From Lachnoclostridium sp. UBA933 (GTDB lineage: Bacteria > Bacillota > Clostridia > Lachnospirales > Lachnospiraceae): a DNA stretch of 6,195 bases. Location: the NCBI GenBank assembly GCA_002293545.1, contig DBDL01000129.1, positions 35,795 through 41,989 of the forward strand. The letters run 5' to 3'. The notes below the pieces were generated by a model, which did no database searches, was not told the DNA's origin, and saw nothing but the letters and a program-made list of their open reading frames with translations. Below are positions 1-3,921 of this stretch, piece after piece (position 1 is the first letter of the stretch; every line of letters starts with the position of its first letter). The position numbers and the translations under genes were made by a program.

Positions 1-769
1 GCTATGCGGAAGCAAGGACTATTTTATGGTTTTCCGGAATAGACGCGGATAATAAACTGTTTGCTCCGGTTGTAATCTCCATAATTCCGGAAGAGAAGGT
101 ATTGATATACGGATCGCCGAATGTTAGTGCAGACACAAATCCTGCAAGAATAGAAAACAGAATGACATATCCGCCGATTTTTGCAATCGAAACAAAGCTT
201 TCCAGAATAATTTGGTCTAATCTTTTAAAAAGCGGAGGGTCTTTGATACTGTCTTTATCAGCAGAAGCAGTTTCTTTTGCGGATATCGTATTTTGATATG
301 GTCTTATATGATCTTCTTTAAAAAAACGTGAAGCAAAATAACTGCCCAAACAAGTGGACAGCATAACAATACCTAAAAAAGTATAGCGGGATGATCCGAG
401 GTTAAGGACGTAATTACCGACATAAGAAAGGACAAATACCGCACTTGCCTGATTGCAGAAGGCAAGGAAAAAAATCGAACTTCTATAGGAAAGGTTCCCT
501 AAGTGATATTCTTCACCGACCATTTTTGCCCCGACCGGGTATCCCGAAAAAAGACCGATTCCAATAAAGAATGCCGTACTTTTTTTGGGCGGGAGCATGG
601 TTCGTAATAAGGAGGATAAGATAAAGTAAGGAAGCAATGTCGGCAGAAGTATTTGAAACCAGAGGATTAATCCGGAACGGCTGCCGATTATGGCGGTTGA
701 CGGAAAAAGAAGAAGCAGGGCAATAAAAAGAATACTGAAGATAATGATGAGAAACCGTTTTTTATTCAT
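1..769 (-). CDS. ylbJ: YlbJ-like sporulation integral membrane protein, partial (C-terminus beyond window)
   Basis: The 255 visible residues are strongly hydrophobic. An N-terminal membrane segment lies at about residues 5-28 after MNKKR, a second at about 36-57 (rich in LLP and LLPYF), and further segments lie near 65-80, 98-118, 128-148 and 192-215. A charged loop occupies about 150-185. Family-like marks are SGYPVGAK (75-82), CNQAS (105-109) and GIMEITTGAN (228-237), typical of the YlbJ/nucleoside-recognition (Gate) membrane family. In Bacillus subtilis ylbJ belongs to the sigma-E regulon and is needed for normal spore cortex; the transported molecule is unknown. The full family protein is about 400 residues, so roughly the last third lies left of the window. 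The start at 767-769 gives a normal N-terminus, though the ribosome site (GGGG, about 6 nt upstream) is weak. A sigma-E-like promoter upstream supports the assignment. A SpmA-type relative is the main alternative. Confidence 0.8.
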
Positions 770-790
770 ATCCTACCCCGCATGTATCCC

Positions 791-828
791 TTTCATGTAA
801 TTTATTGTATGGCAAATGAAACATGAAA
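791..828. repeat. 8-bp inverted repeat overlapping the sigma-E-like promoter
   Basis: TTTCATGT (791-798) and ACATGAAA (821-828) are perfect reverse complements separated by 22 bp. They bracket the -10 element and the predicted start site of the leftward promoter. They could be an operator for a DNA-binding regulator, or chance in AT-rich DNA. No known operator consensus was recognised. Confidence 0.3.
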
Positions 829-832
829 ATGC
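804..832 (-). promoter_or_regulatory. Candidate sigma-E-type sporulation promoter for the ylbJ-like gene
   Basis: Read on the minus strand, the -10 element is CATACAAT (804-811), an exact match to the sigma-E consensus CATACAMT. The -35 element is GCATTTT (826-832), 6 of 7 to KMATATT, with a 14-nt spacer. Transcription would begin near 797, leaving a leader of about 28 nt. CATACAATA also fits the sigma-K -10 pattern CATANNNTA, so sigma-K cannot be excluded. A spore-cortex membrane gene directly downstream makes sporulation control plausible. Confidence 0.6.
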
Positions 833-849
833 ATTCAATCATGATTTAC

Positions 850-877
850 TTGACAAAATACGATTTTGCATTATAAT
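850..877 (+). promoter_or_regulatory. Consensus sigma-A promoter for the small zinc-ribbon gene
   Basis: TTGACA (850-855) and TATAAT (872-877) are both perfect consensus hexamers with a 16-bp spacer. The predicted start is near 884, leaving a leader of about 27 nt that carries AGGAGG. This is the strongest promoter seen in the window. Confidence 0.85.
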
Positions 878-910
878 GTAGGATAGAATAAAAAGCAGGA
901 GGAACCGAAA

Positions 911-1075
911 ATGTCAAAACCCAATAGAGGAAGAAATATCAAAAAAGTTGCAAATTGGAGAGGAACCTGTCCATTATGTGATAGAAAACGCGTTAAATTA
1001 TTGTGGCCGTATACAAAAGACGGGGATACCATCAATGTATGCAAGATATGTTATGCGCATCAAAACAAAGCATAA
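911..1075 (+). CDS. Small basic four-cysteine zinc-ribbon protein, 54 aa, function unknown
   Basis: This short gene starts at ATG 911 and ends at TAA 1073-1075. It is preceded by a perfect AGGAGG (897-902) with 8-nt spacing and by a perfect sigma-A promoter, so expression is very likely. The protein is strongly basic, with an N-terminal arm rich in Lys and Arg (MSKPNRGRNIKK). It carries two CxxC knuckles, CPLC (C20, C23) and CKIC (C44, C47), 20 residues apart, the usual geometry for one structural zinc. Lys/Arg-rich flanks and a single tryptophan-containing strand recall small ribosomal or nucleic-acid-binding zinc ribbons, so RNA or DNA binding is a reasonable inference. I do not recognise a named family. 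A probable terminator follows it, so it is likely transcribed alone rather than with pta. Confidence 0.85.
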   Translation: MSKPNRGRNIKKVANWRGTCPLCDRKRVKLLWPYTKDGDTINVCKICYAHQNKA

Positions 1076-1118
1076 ACAGCATAATCAGGAAACAGAACCA
1101 AAAAGGAACTATTTATAG

Positions 1119-1171
1119 AAAACCAACTCCGCTGGATTTACATTGAATGCAGTTATCAGGATTGGTTTTTT
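1119..1171 (+). terminator. Probable intrinsic terminator after the zinc-ribbon gene
   Basis: AAAACCAA (1119-1126) pairs with TTGGTTTT (1162-1169). After a bulged C (1127) the stem continues with TCC (1128-1130) against GGA (1159-1161). The 3' arm runs straight into a T-rich tract. The loop is long (about 28 nt), but an inner GCTG/CAGT pairing can shorten it. It lies 43 nt after the stop codon. Confidence 0.5.
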
Positions 1172-1193
1172 ATTCGTTAGGGGGATTTTCTGC

Positions 1194-1209
1194 ATCAAAT
1201 ATATTTGAT
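1194..1209. promoter_or_regulatory. Perfect 16-bp palindrome, candidate operator
   Basis: ATCAAATATATTTGAT equals its own reverse complement. The half-site ATTTGAT occurs again at 1262-1268, next to the pta -35 box. A pair of such sites about 60 bp apart is typical of operator layouts, but I recognise no specific regulator. It is not a catabolite-responsive (cre) sequence. Confidence 0.4.
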
Positions 1210-1210
1210 T

Positions 1211-1247
1211 CTTGTATCGCTTGTAACGCTTGTACCGTCTTGTATAT
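1211..1247. repeat. 9-bp tandem repeat, CTTGTANCG, about 3.7 copies
   Basis: CTTGTATCG (1211-1219), CTTGTAACG (1220-1228) and CTTGTACCG (1229-1237) follow one another without gaps. After one extra T comes a partial copy, CTTGTATAT (1239-1247). Only the seventh base differs among the three full units. The array sits exactly between the arms of the 12-bp inverted repeat. Such arrays change length easily by slippage. Confidence 0.75.
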
Positions 1248-1272
1248 CCTGCATGGAATTTATTTGATGCAG

Positions 1273-1301
1273 TAGACAAATGGAGCAGTTCGTAGTATAC
1301 T
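1273..1301 (+). promoter_or_regulatory. Sigma-A promoter for pta (and probably ackA)
   Basis: TAGACA (1273-1278) and TATACT (1296-1301) each match the consensus at 5 of 6 positions, with the ideal 17-bp spacer. Transcription would begin near 1308, just before a strong hairpin. The upstream inverted-repeat arm touches the -35 box, so the promoter may be regulated. Confidence 0.7.
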
Positions 1302-1313
1302 GAACAACAGAGA

Positions 1314-1341
1314 TTCAGAAACATATTTCTATGTTTCTGAA
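1314..1341 (+). promoter_or_regulatory. 12-bp perfect stem-loop at the 5' end of the pta mRNA
   Basis: TTCAGAAACATA (1314-1325) pairs perfectly with TATGTTTCTGAA (1330-1341) around a 4-nt TTTC loop. No T tract follows, so it is not a classical terminator. It would start about 6 nt from the predicted mRNA 5' end, a position where stem-loops are known to protect mRNAs from 5'-dependent decay. A role in stability is inference. Confidence 0.65.
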
Positions 1342-1358
1342 GATATAAAAACAGAATC

Positions 1359-1363
1359 GAGGT
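1359..1363 (+). promoter_or_regulatory. Ribosome binding site that decides the pta start
   Basis: GAGGT at 1359-1363 abuts the ATG at 1364, leaving no spacer, but stands 9 nt before the in-frame TTG at 1373. That spacing favours TTG as the true start codon. Confidence 0.55.
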
Positions 1364-1372
1364 ATGATAGCA

Positions 1373-2359
1373 TTGGAATTTATTGATGAGGTGAAAGAAC
1401 GCGCCAGACGCAAAAAAAAGACGATTGTCCTTCCGGAAACAGAGGATATGCGTACACTGGAAGCTGCTTCCCAAATATTAAAGGAAGAAGTGGCGAATCT
1501 GGTTTTAATCGGGAATGAAGATGAAATGATTAACAACAAAGCAAATCTGGATTTATCAGGAGCATCCTTTATTGATCCTGCAAAATCGGATAAGCTGGAA
1601 TCCTACATAGAGCTTTTGGTGGAATTACGTAAAAACAAAGGGATGACAAAAGAATCAGCAAAGCAGTTATTGACGGAAGATAAGCTGTATTTTGGCGTGA
1701 TGATGGTTAAGACCGGTGATGCGGATGGTATGGTTGCGGGAGCATGTCATGCGACGGCACAAGTTCTCCGCCCCTCATTGCAGATATTAAAAACCGCACC
1801 CGATACAAAATTAGTATCCAGTTTTTTTGTTATGGTTATCCCAAATTGTGAATATGGTGAAAACGGAAAATTTATATATTCTGACAGCGGGCTTTGTCAG
1901 AATCCAAATCCGGAGGAATTGGCGGCAATTGCGGGTTCGGCAGCAAAGAGTTTTGAGCTTCTTATCCAGGCGGAGCCGAAAGTAGCAATGCTTTCCCATT
2001 CCACGATGGGGAGTGCGTCCCACGAAGATGTGACAAAAGTAACAGAAGCAACGAGGATTGCAAAGGAGCTTTATCCGGAGATTAAAATTGACGGAGAATT
2101 TCAGGTTGATGCCGCTATTGTTCCGGAAATCGGGGCATCCAAAGCACCCGGAAGCAAAATAGCCGGGCAGGCGAATGTTCTGATTTTCCCTGATCTGGAT
2201 GCCGGAAATATCGGTTATAAATTAACGGAACGTCTTGCAAAGGCTGAGGCATATGGACCGCTGACACAAGGAATCGCCCGTCCGGTGAACGATCTTTCGA
2301 GAGGCTGTACGGCAGATGATATTGTCGGCGTGATTGCCATTACGGCAGTGCAGGCTTAA
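1373..2359 (+). CDS. pta: Phosphate acetyltransferase (phosphotransacetylase)
   Basis: Pta reversibly converts acetyl-CoA and phosphate to acetyl phosphate and CoA in the cytoplasm, the first step of ATP-yielding acetate formation. The 328 residues match the usual length of the short, single-domain Pta (about 325-335). Visible marks are KTIVLPETEDMRT (16-28), DGMVAGACHATAQVLRP (118-134, with Arg133), LSHSTMGSAS (207-216), DGEFQVDAAIVP (240-251), FPDLDAGNIGYK (272-283) and NDLSRGC (306-312). Ser309, Arg310 and Asp316 align with active-site residues described for the Methanosarcina thermophila enzyme. The TTG start is preferred because GAGGT is correctly spaced from it and the N-terminus MEFIDEVKERA resembles relatives. 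The alternative ATG at 1364 adds three residues. Two small departures are Met in place of the common Lys in STKGSA and Cys-His-Ala in place of Ala-His-Ser near residue 125. It is probably co-transcribed with ackA, 167 nt downstream. Function is very secure; the start is less so. Confidence 0.96.
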   Translation: MEFIDEVKERARRKKKTIVLPETEDMRTLEAASQILKEEVANLVLIGNEDEMINNKANLDLSGASFIDPAKSDKLESYIELLVELRKNKGMTKESAKQLLTEDKLYFGVMMVKTGDADGMVAGACHATAQVLRPSLQILKTAPDTKLVSSFFVMVIPNCEYGENGKFIYSDSGLCQNPNPEELAAIAGSAAKSFELLIQAEPKVAMLSHSTMGSASHEDVTKVTEATRIAKELYPEIKIDGEFQVDAAIVPEIGASKAPGSKIAGQANVLIFPDLDAGNIGYKLTERLAKAEAYGPLTQGIARPVNDLSRGCTADDIVGVIAITAVQA

Positions 2360-2370
2360 CCAAAAATCAA

Positions 2371-2399
2371 CGGACAGCGGCGCAATGCTGCTGCTGCCG
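2371..2399 (+). promoter_or_regulatory. GC-rich stem-loop in the pta-ackA spacer
   Basis: CGG (2371-2373), a bulged A, then CAGCGGC (2375-2381) pair with GCTGCTGCCG (2390-2399), giving about ten base pairs including one G-T, around an 8-nt loop. It lies 11 nt after the pta stop and is much more GC-rich than its surroundings. No T tract follows, so it fits an mRNA-processing or 3'-end protection element, or a weak attenuator, better than a full terminator. Confidence 0.5.
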
Positions 2400-2404
2400 G
2401 TGTA

Positions 2405-2500
2405 ATCATATGAAGCTGCACTCATATGAAACAGCAATCATGAAGAATCAAAACTATATAAAACAGCAACCATGTAAAATTAAAATCATATGAAATGATA
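2405..2500. repeat. Six imperfect 16-bp tandem repeats upstream of ackA
   Basis: Units begin at 2405, 2421, 2437, 2453, 2469 and 2485 with no gaps. Examples are ATCATATGAAGCTGCA, CTCATATGAAACAGCA and ACTATATAAAACAGCA. The second and fourth units, and the third and fifth, resemble each other most, so there is also a 32-bp higher-order period (about 83% identity over 30 bp). The motif TCATATGAA is exact in units 1, 2 and 6. The array ends in the palindrome ATGATATCAT (2495-2504), close to the ackA ribosome binding site. No clear promoter is visible inside it. Confidence 0.7.
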
Positions 2501-2516
2501 TCATGATATATAGAAT

Positions 2517-2520
2517 GGAG
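2517..2520 (+). promoter_or_regulatory. Ribosome binding site that sets the ackA start
   Basis: GGAG lies 6 nt before ATG 2527, the correct distance. The earlier in-frame ATG at 2503 has no comparable site and would add eight residues (MIYRMENT) not typical of the family. Confidence 0.8.
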
Positions 2521-2526
2521 AATACT

Positions 2527-3717
2527 ATGAAAATATTAGTAATCAACTGCGGAAGTTCCTCATTAAAATACCAACTGATCAATTCGGATACGGAAGAAGC
2601 TCTTTCCGTCGGAATCTGTGAGAGGATAGGGATTGACGGAAGATTGAACCATACACCGGCAGGCAGGGAAAAAGTAGTGATTGAAGAAAATATGGAAAAT
2701 CACGAAGTGGCTGTCAAGGTCGTACTGGATGCACTGGTAAATGAATCTTACGGGGTAATAAAAAGCTTGAATGAAATCAATGCGATCGGTCACCGTGTCG
2801 TGCACGGAGGAGAACATTTTGCCTCGTCAGTGATTATTGACCAAGAGGTCATAGAAACAATCGAAGATTGCAACGAGCTTGCACCTCTGCATAATCCAGC
2901 CAATTTAATCGGAATACGGGCATGTCATGCGATTATGCCGGACATTCCTAACGTTGCGGTATTTGATACCGCATTCCATCAGACAATGCCGTCAAGAGCA
3001 TATATGTACGGACTTCCTTATGAATATTATGCAAAATATAAAATAAGAAGATATGGTTTTCACGGAACAAGCCACAGCTATGTATCCAAACGTACGATGG
3101 ATATTTTGGGGCTTCCCCGCGATAACTCCAAAATCATCGTATGCCATCTTGGAAACGGAGCAAGTGTTTCGGCTGTTCTGAACGGGGAATCCGTTGATAC
3201 CAGTATGGGACTTACCCCGCTGGAAGGGTTAATCATGGGAACAAGATGCGGTGATATTGATCCGGCAATTATTAATCATATCGCGAATACCGAAGGGAAA
3301 TCCATTGAAGAAATCATGTCGGTACTGAATAAAGAATCCGGCGTGTATGGATTATCCGGCGGTATTTCCAGTGATTTCAGGGATTTACAAAAAGAAACGA
3401 TTCATGGCAGCACAAAAGCAAAGCAGGCAATTGACGTATTTTGCTACCGCGTTGCCAAATATATCGGAAGCTATGCCGCGGCAATGAACGGCGCAGATGC
3501 CATTACCTTTACGGCAGGGCTTGGTGAAAACGACAGAAAGATAAGAACGCAGATATCTTCTTACCTTGGTTATCTTGGAGCGGAGATGGATGAAACTAAA
3601 AATCAGGTTCAGGCAGAAGAAGCCGTATTATCGACAGATGATTCCAAAGTAAAGCTTTTAATTGTACCGACCAACGAAGAATTGGCGATTGCGAGGGAAA
3701 CGACGGCATTGTTATAA
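2527..3717 (+). CDS. ackA: Acetate kinase
   Basis: AckA transfers phosphate from acetyl phosphate to ADP, yielding acetate and ATP, and can run in reverse to activate acetate. It is a cytoplasmic homodimer of the sugar-kinase/Hsp70/actin fold. The 396 residues equal the usual family length. The N-terminal signature MKILVINCGSSSLKYQ (1-16) includes Asn7. Other marks are GHRVVHGG (88-95, Arg90), FDTAFHQTMP (146-155, Asp147), YGFHGTSH (176-183, His179), HLGNGAS (207-213), MGTRCGDIDP (237-246, Arg240), TAGLGEND (329-336) and PTNEE (381-385). These correspond to the catalytic and substrate-binding Arg, Asp, His and Glu residues known from the Methanosarcina enzyme. It lies downstream of pta on the same strand, as usual for this pair. 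Expression may depend on read-through past the spacer hairpin and 16-bp repeat array, since no separate promoter is evident. Nothing suggests damage. Confidence 0.98.
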   Translation: MKILVINCGSSSLKYQLINSDTEEALSVGICERIGIDGRLNHTPAGREKVVIEENMENHEVAVKVVLDALVNESYGVIKSLNEINAIGHRVVHGGEHFASSVIIDQEVIETIEDCNELAPLHNPANLIGIRACHAIMPDIPNVAVFDTAFHQTMPSRAYMYGLPYEYYAKYKIRRYGFHGTSHSYVSKRTMDILGLPRDNSKIIVCHLGNGASVSAVLNGESVDTSMGLTPLEGLIMGTRCGDIDPAIINHIANTEGKSIEEIMSVLNKESGVYGLSGGISSDFRDLQKETIHGSTKAKQAIDVFCYRVAKYIGSYAAAMNGADAITFTAGLGENDRKIRTQISSYLGYLGAEMDETKNQVQAEEAVLSTDDSKVKLLIVPTNEELAIARETTALL

Positions 3718-3754
3718 AAATTGGGTGTATGATAAATTAAAAAACGAATTAATA

Positions 3755-3890
3755 ATACATATTATGTAAAAAACATGATATTCTTACGAATGAAAAAGAA
3801 ATCCAAGAAATATACGGTTTGTATTAATCATGCTTGGACAACTTGTAATACTTCATTTTGCAGGTATCATGTTTTTTATACATATTTATG
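3755..3890. repeat. ~110-bp nested inverted-repeat element flanked by near-identical direct repeats; may act as terminator after ackA
   Basis: Outer arms AAAAAACATGATA (3768-3780) and TATCATGTTTTTT (3865-3877) are perfect 13-bp complements. Nested pairs follow inwards: AATGAA (3789-3794) with TTCATT (3852-3857), TCCAAG (3802-3807) with CTTGGA (3833-3838), and an ATAC/GTAT tip, so most of the element can fold on itself. The copies ATACATATTATG (3755-3766) and ATACATATTTATG (3878-3890) flank it like an imperfect target-site duplication. Two readings fit: a miniature inverted-repeat transposable element, or an unusually long terminator whose 3' arm ends in six T's. Transposase-related ends were not recognised. 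Confidence 0.5.
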
Positions 3891-3921
3891 AAAAGAACGA
3901 TATGAAACAGGAGGAAACAGG

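Larger units (their letters stand above)
1190..1272. repeat. 12-bp inverted repeat upstream of the pta promoter
   Basis: CTGCATCAAATA (1190-1201) and TATTTGATGCAG (1261-1272) are perfect reverse complements 59 bp apart, with three more matches after one mismatch on the inner side. The right arm ends one base before the pta -35 hexamer (1273-1278). The left arm also forms part of a perfect 16-bp palindrome (1194-1209). The arrangement suits a regulator that binds two sites and loops the DNA, or an RNA structure if transcription reads through. Neither is proven. Confidence 0.6.

Noticed and set aside
102..296. 64-codon plus-strand frame opposite the ylbJ-like gene
   Set aside because: It lies wholly antisense to a well-supported membrane protein gene, has no ribosome binding site and its protein has no recognisable features.
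1194..1209. Catabolite-responsive (cre) or Rex operator at the palindrome
   Set aside because: It lacks the central CG of cre sites and does not match the TTGTGAA-type Rex halves, so no named regulator is assigned.
1109..1474. 121-codon minus-strand frame with RYK repeats
   Set aside because: The RYK repeats are just the 9-bp tandem DNA repeat read backwards. The frame crosses the pta promoter and leader and overlaps the pta start; no ribosome site was seen.
1811..2437. Minus-strand frames opposite pta (1811-2023 and 2222-2437)
   Set aside because: They are antisense shadows of a conserved enzyme, Cys/His/Arg-rich in a way typical of non-coding translations.
2410..2493. 27-codon plus-strand frame starting inside the 16-bp repeats, a possible leader peptide
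   Set aside because: The ribosome site is poor and the peptide simply follows the repeat units. It could be translated, but nothing supports it.
2405..2500. CRISPR array
   Set aside because: Repeats are contiguous 16-bp units with no spacers and no cas genes.
2503..2526. Upstream ATG extension of acetate kinase
   Set aside because: The eight added residues are not family-like, and GGAG is positioned for ATG 2527.
3843..3870. Sigma-A-like promoter TTGTAA/TATCAT for the secreted-protein gene
   Set aside because: The -35 box is weak (4 of 6), and the -10 lies in the right arm of the inverted repeat, where sequence is explained by pairing. It remains possible, since no better promoter for this gene was seen.
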